Shown: positions 34,120-42,271 of the stretch, in pieces
Numbering within the stretch: the first letter of the stretch is position 1
How the letters are laid out: each line of letters opens with the position of its first letter
DNA from: Caproicibacterium amylolyticum
Lineage (GTDB): Bacteria; Bacillota; Clostridia; Oscillospirales; Acutalibacteraceae
Reading direction: 5' to 3'
Assembly (NCBI RefSeq): GCF_014467055.1
Contig: NZ_CP060696.1
Location: 2,108,001 to 2,172,000, forward strand
Length of the DNA stretch: 64,000 nucleotides
Position numbers and translations under genes: made by a program
Notes under the pieces: generated by a model
What the model was told of the DNA's origin: nothing
The model's database searches: none
What the model saw: the letters and a program-made list of their open reading frames with translations, nothing else

Positions 34120-35268
34120 TTACAGCAGGCTGCGGTAAAGTGCGGCAATTTCCTTTACACTGGTATCACGCGGGTTTCCTGGGCAGCAGGCATCTGCGAA
34201 AGCGCTTTCTGCCAGGAATTGGATGTCTTCTTCTTTTAGGATGCCTTTCAGATTTGCCGGAATTCCCACATCCTGGCCCAGTTTGCGTACAGCGCTGACT
34301 GCGGCTTGGCGGTACTCGGCCTGCGACATAGATTCTGTTCCCTGTACACCCATTGCTTTGGCAATGTCGCGGTATTTGTCACCGGAGCATTCGGCATTAT
34401 ATTCCATGCCAGTCGGCAAAATGATTGCACAGGCCACACCGTGCGGCGTATCGTATAAAGCACTCAAGCCGTGTGCCATGCTGTGCACAACACCCAGCCC
34501 AACGTTTGAGAAACCCATGCCGGCGATATACTGCCCCATGGCCATCCCTTTGCGTCCCTCTGGTTTATTCTGCACGGCATCCTTAAGATTCTTGGAAATC
34601 AGGCGGATAGCTTCCAGGTGAAACATATTTGTCATTTCCCATGCAGCTTTTGTTGTAAAACCTTCTATTGCATGTGTCAGCGCGTCCATGCCAGTTGCAG
34701 CAGTCAGACCTTTCGGCATGGAAGACATCATTTCGGGGTCAACCACAGCTACTTCCGGAATATCATTTGTATCCACGAATACAAATTTCCGCTTTTTTTC
34801 GGTGTCGGTAATCACATAATTGATAGTGACTTCTGCAGCGGTTCCAGCAGTAGTTGGCACCGCAATGGTAAACACAGCATGCTTTTTGGTGGGTGCAGTG
34901 CCCTCAAGACTGCGCACATCGGCAAACTCCGGATTATTGGCAATAATACCGACTGCCTTGGCTGTATCCATAGAAGAACCGCCGCCAATGGCAACCATAC
35001 AGTCCGCACCGGAATTCTGAAATGTTTTTACACCGGTCTGTACATTTTCAATCGTAGGGTTCGGCTTAATGTTGGAATACAGTTCATATGGAATTTTCGC
35101 ATGGTCAAGTACATCCAGTACCTTTTGCGTTACGCCGAATTTTACAAGGTCAGGGTCAGAACAAATAAAAGCTTTTTTCAGTCCGCGAGCAGTCAGTTCA
35201 TTTGCAATCTCTGTAATTGCACCGGAGCCGTGATAGGAAATTTTGTTTAAAACAATACGCTCTGCCAT
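34120..35268 (-). CDS. fucO: Lactaldehyde reductase (iron-dependent alcohol dehydrogenase)
   Basis: A 382-residue type III alcohol dehydrogenase that reduces L-lactaldehyde to 1,2-propanediol with NADH. The NAD region has GGGSSMDTAK, and the iron ligands are in DALTHAIEGF, VVHSMAHGLSALYDTPHG. The sequence follows FucO of enteric bacteria closely. It is last in rhaB-rhaA-rhaD-fucO; lactaldehyde is a product of rhamnulose-1-phosphate cleavage, so the operon is complete to propanediol. I use the ATG at 35268; an in-frame TTG two codons before it lies too close to the AAAGGA site. Confidence 0.93.
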   Translation of the reverse strand: MAERIVLNKISYHGSGAITEIANELTARGLKKAFICSDPDLVKFGVTQKVLDVLDHAKIPYELYSNIKPNPTIENVQTGVKTFQNSGADCMVAIGGGSSMDTAKAVGIIANNPEFADVRSLEGTAPTKKHAVFTIAVPTTAGTAAEVTINYVITDTEKKRKFVFVDTNDIPEVAVVDPEMMSSMPKGLTAATGMDALTHAIEGFTTKAAWEMTNMFHLEAIRLISKNLKDAVQNKPEGRKGMAMGQYIAGMGFSNVGLGVVHSMAHGLSALYDTPHGVACAIILPTGMEYNAECSGDKYRDIAKAMGVQGTESMSQAEYRQAAVSAVRKLGQDVGIPANLKGILKEEDIQFLAESAFADACCPGNPRDTSVKEIAALYRSLL

Positions 35269-35313
35269 AATCAATTACATCCTTTCATTTTACAAAAATA
35301 TAAATTTTAATGC

Positions 35314-36139
35314 TTAGTCCAGAAATGCTTCATTCAGTGTCACCCCAAAGTTATGGGCAATCGCACGCAGGTTATCATCTGTAATTGTCTGGAGAATTTT
35401 CCCTTGTCCTGCAGAAAGAACCTTCACATAGATTTCTGCGCTTTTTTCAATAGTATGTGCCAAACCAAAGGCAGTATCAAAATCTGGTTCGGAAACAAAC
35501 AGCCCATGATGTGCCCATACCGCGGCATCGTAGGTTTTCATTTTTTCACTGGTTGCCAGTGCAATTTCGCGCCCGCCGGGTACCATCCAAGGCACAACAC
35601 TGACTCCAGCTGGAAACACAACCGGGCATTCGGTTGCACTCTGCCACAGGGCACGTGTGAAATCACGGTCAGTCAGCGGCAGCAGGTAAGTCAGTACAAT
35701 TACATTGGTTGCATGACAGTGATAAATAATGCGGTTTATGCCGTTGGTACTCTCTTTGCGGACACTATGATTTAAAAAATGTGTAGGAAACTCACTGGTC
35801 GGTTTTGCGCCATTTTCCAACCCCCAGACAATGCGGAAACTGTCCCCGGCAGCGTTAATTTCCACAATGCCAATGTTTGCGGCCGGATTCAAAACTACAT
35901 TGCGCAGGTATTTGCCGCTGCCAGTTGTAACGAAGTATTCCCCTGCAAGATTCTGCGCCTGCACGTCCATCTTTACCCACTCACGCGGGGGGGGCAAAAA
36001 ACGGCCGGGCGGCGGTTGCCTCCTCCTCTGTCATACGATAGGTTAGATTGCCGCCGTTGCGCTCGTGCCAACCCTGAAGCCAGCCGTCGCTGCACATACG
36101 TATATAGCCCTGCATGAACTTTAAATCTGTAATTTCCAT
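35314..36139 (-). pseudogene. rhaD: Rhamnulose-1-phosphate aldolase, frameshifted at a G8 run
   Basis: A class II aldolase that splits L-rhamnulose 1-phosphate into dihydroxyacetone phosphate and lactaldehyde. The N-terminal part starts at the ATG at 36139 (MEITDLKFMQGYIRM, then GWHERNGGNLTYRM). It runs into TGA just after a run of eight C on the coding strand (35987-35994 as G on the plus strand). Deleting one base restores the frame into PPREWVKMD and the rest of the enzyme, including the zinc ligands in YHCHATN and the HHG segment. Ribosome site and operon position are intact. Options are a real null mutation, slippage-based phase variation, or a sequencing error in the homopolymer. Confidence 0.85.
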
Positions 36140-36169
36140 ATTGCACATCCTCGCTGTGATATCAATTTT

Positions 36170-37417
36170 TTACAGCCGTTTCAACTGTACATCCTTTTCG
36201 TAGTGCTCAATTTGAGCAAACCACCTTTCATCCCCCGGAACTCCCTGACGACGGCAGTATTCTTCCCACACGTCTGAAAGGGGCATCATTTTTGCCTGCT
36301 CCATCAGCATCATCTTCTTGGTAAAGTTTCCTTCATCCTGCAGACGCTTCATCTCCTCATCTGGCTGAAGAAGTGCATTGAGCAGTGCTTCCTCAAATGC
36401 CCGCGTACCGATAACCCACGCTGCCACACGGTTAATGGAGGCATCAAAAAAGTCCAGACCAACCAGTACTTTGTCCAGTGCGCCGCAGCGGACGATTTCT
36501 TTGCAGATTTCCTGTATCTCATCCGTATAATTCACCACATGGTCGCTGTCCCAGTGTACCGGACGGGTAACGTGCAGCGGCACCTTGTCAAAAAAGCAAA
36601 GCAGCGCCGGAATCTTGTCACTAATATACTCAGACGGATGAAAATGTCCCGCATCCAGAAGATTGTAAACACCGGGATGCTGTGCCGCATAACTCATGTA
36701 AAACTCATTGGAACCGGCAGTATAAGACTCCACGCCAATGGCAAAGAATTTACTTTCCACAGAATCGATGACGTGCGGGCAGGATTCTGCAAAAATTTCA
36801 TCCAATGCTGCTTTCAGCCGCATACGCGGGCCAAAGCGGTCAGCAGGCACGTCCTTAAAACCGTCTGGAATCCAAACATTGTTTAAAACCTGATCGTTTA
36901 ATTCTTCACCAATACGTTCCGCAATACGGCGGGAAGCAATGCAATGATCGATCCAGAACCGGCGCACAGTTTTGTCGGGACTGGAAAGTGTCAATCCGTC
37001 CTTTACCATAGGATGACTGAAAACAGTGGGATTAAAATCAATGCCCAGATGATTTTCTTTTGCAAACTGCACCCACGGGGCGAAATGCTTGTATTCAATT
37101 TTGTTGCGGTCCACCCATGAATTTTCCGGTTTGAAAACAGCGTAGCAGGCGTGCAGGTTGATTCTCTTTTTCCCCGGAATCAGGCTTGCGGCTTTCAGGA
37201 AGTCCGCTTTCAGCTCCTCAAAGCTGCGGGCACGGCCGGGATAGTTTCCAGTCGTCTGGATGCCATTGCCGGCGCCGCCGTCCTTATTGTCAAAGCCAAC
37301 AACATCATCACCCTGCCAGCAATGAATACTGATGGCTTTGGCTGCACAGACTTTCAGGGCTTTTTCCGTATCTACACCGAGTGCGGCGTAACGGGTTTTT
37401 GCTTCTGTATAACTCAT
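36170..37417 (-). CDS. rhaA: L-rhamnose isomerase
   Basis: A 415-residue TIM-barrel isomerase converting L-rhamnose to L-rhamnulose. Recognisable segments are SIHCWQGDDVVGFD, INLHACYA, GIDFNPTVFSHP, LDAGHFHPSEYISDKI and RPVHWDSDHVV, the last two carrying metal ligands. Length is normal for the family. The start is the ATG at 37417 after AAGGAG, overlapping the rhaB stop as ATGA. Confidence 0.96.
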   Translation of the reverse strand: MSYTEAKTRYAALGVDTEKALKVCAAKAISIHCWQGDDVVGFDNKDGGAGNGIQTTGNYPGRARSFEELKADFLKAASLIPGKKRINLHACYAVFKPENSWVDRNKIEYKHFAPWVQFAKENHLGIDFNPTVFSHPMVKDGLTLSSPDKTVRRFWIDHCIASRRIAERIGEELNDQVLNNVWIPDGFKDVPADRFGPRMRLKAALDEIFAESCPHVIDSVESKFFAIGVESYTAGSNEFYMSYAAQHPGVYNLLDAGHFHPSEYISDKIPALLCFFDKVPLHVTRPVHWDSDHVVNYTDEIQEICKEIVRCGALDKVLVGLDFFDASINRVAAWVIGTRAFEEALLNALLQPDEEMKRLQDEGNFTKKMMLMEQAKMMPLSDVWEEYCRRQGVPGDERWFAQIEHYEKDVQLKRL

Positions 37418-38910
37418 AAACAGACTCCTTCTTTGATTCTTGTATAACTTCTCTTTTCCTGCACGGGTGCAAAGCACTGAATTTTAAAACTGCTGCACAC
37501 AGCTGCGCGTGCTTCCCGCAGAGAACAGTATTCTCCTGCCGCAATCATCTGCACCATCAGGTTTCCCAGTGCAGTTCCCTCCACCGGTCCGGCAAAGACC
37601 GGCAAGCCTGCTGCATCTGCGGTCAGCTGGTTTAAATAAGCATCTTTGCATCCGCCGCCCACAATGTATATGCTGCTGTAGTCTTTTTGTGCCAACTGCT
37701 GAAGCTGATGAATACTGTCCGCATAGCACGCCGCCAAGCTACGGTAAACGCAGCGCATGATGTCATTCACCGTTTCCGGCGCAGGCTGCCCGGAAGTACG
37801 GCAAACCTCCTGTACGGCTGCAGTCATACTTTCCGGCGCAAGGAATCGCTCATCATCCACGTCAACAATACCGCAGTAATCAGATGCTTCCGCAGCAGCA
37901 GCCAACTCATCAAAGCTCCATTTTTTGCCCGTATTACTGCTTTGGCTGCCATTTTTCTGTACATAAGAAACACCGTTCAGCTCCCGCCGGATGGATTGGA
38001 TCATCCACAAGCCCATAATATTTTTTAAATAACGGAAGCGGTACCATGCGCCACCCTCATTTGTGAAATTTGCCTTGCGGGATGCTTCCGTTGTAACAGG
38101 CTCTGAATTCTCAACACCCAACAGACTCCATGTGCCTGAAGAAATAAATACCGAATGTTCATCCTTCGTTGGTACTGCCAAAAATGCTGAACCGGTGTCG
38201 TGCGTAGCAGGCAGTACAACTGTACAATTAAAGCCGACCTGCTGCTGCACCTCCTCAGTTAAGGAACCGACGCAGGTACCCGGTACAGCAAGCGAACCAA
38301 AAATTTTCTCCGGCAGACCAAACTGAAAAAGCAGCTGTGCATCCCACGTTTTTGTATGGGCATTTACCAAACCGGTACTGGTAGCATTCGTGTACTCATT
38401 CTGCAGTTTACCGGTCAGGCAGAAATTAAAGTATTCCGGCAGCATTACGAAATGTGCCGCCTGATGTAGCTGCTCCGGATGCTCCCTTTTTTGTGCTAAA
38501 AGCTGATAAAGCGTATTAAACGGCTGCTTCTGAATACCTGTTCTGGCATAAAGTTCCTGCGGTTTGACCAGTGCTTCCGCATACTTTTCCATACCTGCGG
38601 TACGCTTGTCACGGTAGGCCACCGCATCCCCAAGCAGTTCTTTCTTTTCGTTCAATAGCACGTAGTCAACCGCCCAAGTGTCTATGCCCAAACTGACCGG
38701 CACTTTCCCAAGCAGCCGGCACTGCTTCATACCTGTAAGAATGTGCTGGCGCAGTGCCGGCAGATTCCAGCAGTCGTGACCGTTCTGCCGAATCTGCGTG
38801 TTATCAAAGCGGTAAATCTCCTCAAGCAGCATCCGGCCGTTCTCCACATGGCCAAGAATGTGCCGCCCACTGGAAGCACCGATGTCCACCGCCAAATAAT
38901 AGGTTTGCAT
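37414..38910 (-). CDS. rhaB: Rhamnulokinase
   Basis: A 498-residue FGGY kinase that phosphorylates L-rhamnulose at C1. The ATP phosphate loop is LAVDIGASSGRHILG at the N-terminus; LGIDTWAVDYVLL and the C-terminal adenosine motif IYIVGGGCKDAYLNQLTAD are family signatures. The start is the ATG at 38910 with AAGGAG; the longer frame to 39003 has no ribosome site. It is the first gene of the rhamnose operon. Confidence 0.95.
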   Translation of the reverse strand: MQTYYLAVDIGASSGRHILGHVENGRMLLEEIYRFDNTQIRQNGHDCWNLPALRQHILTGMKQCRLLGKVPVSLGIDTWAVDYVLLNEKKELLGDAVAYRDKRTAGMEKYAEALVKPQELYARTGIQKQPFNTLYQLLAQKREHPEQLHQAAHFVMLPEYFNFCLTGKLQNEYTNATSTGLVNAHTKTWDAQLLFQFGLPEKIFGSLAVPGTCVGSLTEEVQQQVGFNCTVVLPATHDTGSAFLAVPTKDEHSVFISSGTWSLLGVENSEPVTTEASRKANFTNEGGAWYRFRYLKNIMGLWMIQSIRRELNGVSYVQKNGSQSSNTGKKWSFDELAAAAEASDYCGIVDVDDERFLAPESMTAAVQEVCRTSGQPAPETVNDIMRCVYRSLAACYADSIHQLQQLAQKDYSSIYIVGGGCKDAYLNQLTADAAGLPVFAGPVEGTALGNLMVQMIAAGEYCSLREARAAVCSSFKIQCFAPVQEKRSYTRIKEGVCL

Positions 38911-39057
38911 ATGAGACTCCTTTTTGCTAAAATAGGATTGCAAGTGCAGAGCCGTTCCTCTGCTGTGTTTACGAGTATAACATGGGATTTCATGAATATC
39001 CATTCATTAAATTCTTCTGTTTTTTTGTAAAATTCTACTTTTCATGGAGGCGTATAA
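38911..39057. promoter_or_regulatory. Divergent promoter region of rhaB and its AraC regulator
   Basis: On the minus strand a good -10 (TATACT, 38979-38974) lacks a matching -35, which fits dependence on the AraC activator encoded on the other side. GGAGG for the rightward gene lies at about 39045. Confidence 0.5.
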
Positions 39058-39918
39058 ATGCTTTCCTGCAATCTGGATTTAGAACCACACAGTGTCTGGC
39101 TGCGCACAACACCGGGTGCAGCAGCGTTAGCGCAACCCTACCGCTGTACAGAAGCAGGGCTGTTTTACGGCGGCGCACGCTTCTCAACCGCGCGTACGGA
39201 AAAAAATAGTTATATTCTGTTTTTTACGCTGAAAGGTGCCGGGCTGATTGAGCAGGGTGAAACCACCCTGCTGCTGCCGCCCGGTCAGGCACTGCTGCTG
39301 AACTGCCGCCAACCCCAGAGTTACTGCACTGCGCCGGAGCACGGCTGCTGGCACCATTACTGGGCACATATTGACGGGAGCGGTGTGCAGGCAGTGGAAA
39401 AGATATTAAATCCGCATCATATCACTGCTGTACCACTTTCTGAGCTGACCGCGCGTGAGCCCTTTGAGCAGCTGCTTTCCTGTATTACCAGTGAAACAAT
39501 GCCTTCCATACTCCGGCAAAGTCTGGCTGTTCACACAATTCTCTCAACGATGGCAGTACAGTCTTTGGAGAATGATGCGGCCGCCTCAAATCGTGCGTTG
39601 GTTCAGCAAGCAGCGGAACATATACGTGCTTACTATGCTAAACCGCTTTCACTGGACAGGCTGGTTGCTGATGCACACATCAGCAAGTCTTATTTTCTGC
39701 GGCTGTTCCGGCAGTACATCGGCACAACACCTTACAATTTTCTGCTGTGCTGCCGCATTACCCGTGCAAAAGAACTTTTGGTAACGACCGACCTGCCTGT
39801 GGGTGAAGTTGCACGCAGCACCGGATTTGTAAACGAAGCAAACTTTTCCACGAGATTCTCCGCCATGGCAAAGCAAAGCCCCCTGCAGTACCGCAGAGCA
39901 GCACGGCGGGGGAACTGA
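39058..39918 (+). CDS. AraC-family regulator of the rhamnose operon
   Basis: A 286-residue activator. The N-terminal cupin (about 20-140) has LLLPPGQALLLNCRQPQSY and CWHHYWAHIDG. The C-terminal helix-turn-helix pair is LSLDRLVADAHISKSYFLRLFRQYIG and VGEVARSTGFVNEANFSTRFSAM, ending SPLQYRR. It is divergent from rhaB, hence RhaS/RhaR-like in role; rhamnose as ligand is inference. Terminator AACTGAT-TAC-ATCAGTT with T7 follows at 39913-39937, overlapping the stop. Confidence 0.85.
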   Translation: MLSCNLDLEPHSVWLRTTPGAAALAQPYRCTEAGLFYGGARFSTARTEKNSYILFFTLKGAGLIEQGETTLLLPPGQALLLNCRQPQSYCTAPEHGCWHHYWAHIDGSGVQAVEKILNPHHITAVPLSELTAREPFEQLLSCITSETMPSILRQSLAVHTILSTMAVQSLENDAAASNRALVQQAAEHIRAYYAKPLSLDRLVADAHISKSYFLRLFRQYIGTTPYNFLLCCRITRAKELLVTTDLPVGEVARSTGFVNEANFSTRFSAMAKQSPLQYRRAARRGN

Positions 39919-39937
39919 TTACATCAGTTTGTTTTTT

Positions 39938-40454
39938 TGGACAAATCTCTTATCAAGGATTCCTGTAAAATGAATTAAGCAGCTTGCTGAAGTAACGACT
40001 GTATGGAATTCTGACCGGGGTATGCTCGGAAAACAGATCAGTCCTCTGTATATTCATGAGATACGGACTCGGAATGTGGGGGCTAAGCATTAAAACAAAG
40101 AATGGTGAAAATCGTATGTTTTATTGTATAAGCAAAAAGCTTCCGGCGAAAATTCTTCGGAAACTTTTATTCAGTTGTAAGTGTCAAGCTAGGCGGCATA
40201 TCGAAAAAAGTTGAAAAAAAGTGAGACACTGAATCTAATCACTGAAAGGTTCCAAATGAGTCTTTGGGACAAGGTTGAAACGGTTGATGCAACGGAAAAA
40301 TTTGTGATTACTTGGCAAAGACCAGCGTATGACCGAATTGACACGTATCAGCTCCAGACCCCGCAAGTGCCTTGGCTGGAAAACTCTCATGGAATTTTTT
40401 TACACGAACTGGCGTTCCCGCTAACAATTCATTTTTTTGAAAAAGCTTAAAGTA
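39938..40454. other. Gap between rhamnose regulator and riboswitch
   Basis: No well-supported gene before 40250. A terminator-like hairpin at about 40133-40168 (AAAGCTTCCG with CGGAAACTTTT) follows a short open frame with no start. That and the weak frame at 40256 suggest remnants of lost genes. Confidence 0.3.
40256..40450 (+). CDS. Small hypothetical protein, doubtful
   Basis: An ATG at 40256 after GAAAGG opens 64 codons beginning MSLWDKVETVDATEKF. No family is recognised. It ends five bases before the -35 of the riboswitch promoter. It could be a real small protein or the remnant of a longer gene. Confidence 0.25.
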   Translation: MSLWDKVETVDATEKFVITWQRPAYDRIDTYQLQTPQVPWLENSHGIFLHELAFPLTIHFFEKA

Positions 40455-40483
40455 TTGCATATTTATTCCGAGTGTGATATGAT
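40455..40483 (+). promoter_or_regulatory. Promoter of the riboswitch transcript
   Basis: TTGCAT (40455-40460) and TATGAT (40478-40483) are exactly 17 bp apart, placing the start near 40490, about 20 bases before the aptamer. Confidence 0.65.
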
Positions 40484-40507
40484 AGCAAAAGTAGAAATAA
40501 AAAGAAA

Positions 40508-40631
40508 ATAGCAAACCAATCCAAAGATTGGGACGCAAAGCCACGGGTCTAAGGTAAAAGCTACGACAGCCGGGTTGCCATGTATACGGGTAGTTTCGAA
40601 GGAGTCATGGCATTTTTGTGGCTCCTTTTTT
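40508..40631 (+). ncRNA. Cyclic di-GMP-I (GEMM) riboswitch with terminator platform
   Basis: The aptamer (about 40508-40581) fits the GEMM-I pattern: GCAAACC opening, a P2 hairpin AATCC-AAA-GATTGG, the invariant GGGACGCAAAGCC, a second hairpin, and closing GCCGGGTTGCC. Downstream GGAGTCA (40601-40607) and TGGCTCC (40619-40625) plus T6 form a terminator. TTGCCATG (40575-40582) can pair with CATGGCA (40606-40612) to block it, but shares bases with the closing stem. Ligand binding should therefore favour termination, an OFF switch. It precedes the STAS-like, KAS III-like and acyl-CoA ligase genes. Confidence 0.92.
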
Positions 40632-40838
40632 GTATGCTCATACAAATTTCCATTTAATTTGGAAAAACTGTTCAAATTTAGCTTCATCGTTTTTGTGAAT
40701 TATTAAAACTATATAAATGAAAATTGCCAACAATTTGTCAGGAAATTCATGGGACTTTTTATCTACCGCTTTCATTTAATTTTGAAAAATGGTTTTTTAA
40801 TCATTTTAATACAATTTCAAAAAGTGAGGATTTGAAGA

Positions 40839-41168
40839 ATGGGTACATTTAATTTTTCGATTGCAGGAAACGTAATGAAGGTAAGTCTTTCCGGGAATTT
40901 CGATAAGCCGACGGTAGCGAGCTTTGTGTCCCGCTATAAAACGGAAGTTGCAAAAATTAATCCCTCAACTTGCGAACTTGCAATTGAAATTTCACAGATG
41001 CAAGTGCAAACTGCAGACATGCAGGATACTCTGCAGGCATGCTTCAAGCTGTATGGCTCTACTGGCTTTAAGAAAATTAAAATGAATTGTGGGGATAATG
41101 TTGTGCTTGCCATGCAGGCACGCAGAATTGCAAAGTCATGCGGCCTTACAAATGTGGAAGTTAAATAA
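40839..41168 (+). CDS. STAS-like small protein
   Basis: A 109-residue protein with the alternating beta-alpha pattern of STAS domains (anti-sigma antagonist type): GTFNFSIAGNVMKVSLSGNFD at the start, a helix, then CELAIEISQMQ, a helix and FKKIKMNCGDNVVLAMQ. The usual phosphorylatable DSSG loop is absent (TADMQ instead), so it is not a classical SpoIIAA. It is the first gene after the c-di-GMP riboswitch, 208 bp beyond the terminator, with GAGGA upstream of the start. It could act as a partner or scaffold for the enzymes that follow. Family membership is by pattern only. Confidence 0.5.
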   Translation: MGTFNFSIAGNVMKVSLSGNFDKPTVASFVSRYKTEVAKINPSTCELAIEISQMQVQTADMQDTLQACFKLYGSTGFKKIKMNCGDNVVLAMQARRIAKSCGLTNVEVK

Positions 41169-41240
41169 ATCATCTTACGGGAGCAAGTTTGCTCCTGTTT
41201 TTTTATTCGGTAGGAAGTAGAAAGGACTGAAGTAAAACGT

Positions 41241-42230
41241 ATGATTCCTATTAAAATTAAGGAGATTTCTGTTTGTCATGGCAACAAAGTGGTCGACAAC
41301 ACACCTTATCTGGAACACTTCAAAAAGCAGGGTAAAGATGTGGAGCATTTCTTGCATGATGTAATCGGCAGAGATAAGCGGTATTTATTTGACAGCGAAG
41401 AGGATAACAGCCTGACTTACGGGATTTTGGCAGCGAAGGATGTGCTGAAAAAAACGGGATACAGCGGTTCTGATATGGATCTTATCGTTTTTTGCAGTCA
41501 GCTTCCCGAGTATATTGCGCCGCCGTGCTGCATGCACATTCACCACGCAATCGGTGGAAAAAGCGAATGCATTTGTTACGATATGAACGTGAATTGCGCC
41601 GGTATGACAATTGCACTGGAACAAGTCAGTAAATACATGTCCGTAACACCATCTGTAAATAAGGCGCTGATTGTTGGGTGCGATTACATTAATATGACGG
41701 TTGACCCTAACAGCGAGTACACCTATGGACACTACGGAGATGCTTCGTGTGCGTACGTTCTGGAAAAGACAGAGGAGCCATGCGGGCTGATTGACTCTGT
41801 TTACGATATGAAATCCGAAGAACACAACAATATTCTATTCCCCGGCTGCGGTTTTTCAAAGCTTTTTAAAGTGAAAGATCCGGCGGAACTGCGCCTGCGG
41901 TGGATTCCGTTCGACAGCAACGTTCCCAAAACGGCGACGGAAGGAATTATTAAAATTCTGAAACGAAATAACCTGCAGGTGTCAGACGTGAAAATGTTCT
42001 GCCTTTCCCAGTATGTTTACAAAAATATTGAAATAATCCGCGAGATACTTGGTGTGGAAGCTTCGCAAAGCCTGTACATTGGCGACGAGTACGGTTACAC
42101 CGGCACCACCAGCCCGTTCATTGTACTTTACGAGGCAATTGAACGCGGAATGGTGAAACGTGGAGACAAAATTGTTTTTTGGACGGTTGGCGCAGGAGCA
42201 GAAAATATTACTGTACTGTACCAGTACTAA
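41241..42230 (+). CDS. Ketoacyl-ACP synthase III-like enzyme with altered active site
   Basis: A 329-residue thiolase-fold protein of the FabH type. The nucleophile is C119 in YDMNVNCAGMTIALEQ. In FabH the other two catalytic residues are His (in PHQAN) and Asn (in GNTS). Here the first position reads FCLSQYVYKN (S256) and the second YGYTGTTSP (Y286), so both appear replaced. That argues against ordinary decarboxylating condensation and for acyl transfer to another nucleophile, as in KAS III-like acyltransferases. It lies between the STAS-like gene and an acyl-CoA ligase, which could supply its acyl donor. The alignment was done by eye. Confidence 0.75.
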   Translation: MIPIKIKEISVCHGNKVVDNTPYLEHFKKQGKDVEHFLHDVIGRDKRYLFDSEEDNSLTYGILAAKDVLKKTGYSGSDMDLIVFCSQLPEYIAPPCCMHIHHAIGGKSECICYDMNVNCAGMTIALEQVSKYMSVTPSVNKALIVGCDYINMTVDPNSEYTYGHYGDASCAYVLEKTEEPCGLIDSVYDMKSEEHNNILFPGCGFSKLFKVKDPAELRLRWIPFDSNVPKTATEGIIKILKRNNLQVSDVKMFCLSQYVYKNIEIIREILGVEASQSLYIGDEYGYTGTTSPFIVLYEAIERGMVKRGDKIVFWTVGAGAENITVLYQY

Positions 42231-42271
42231 TCAATAAATGGCGTTTAAGCTGGGTATACAGGAGGTAGAAA

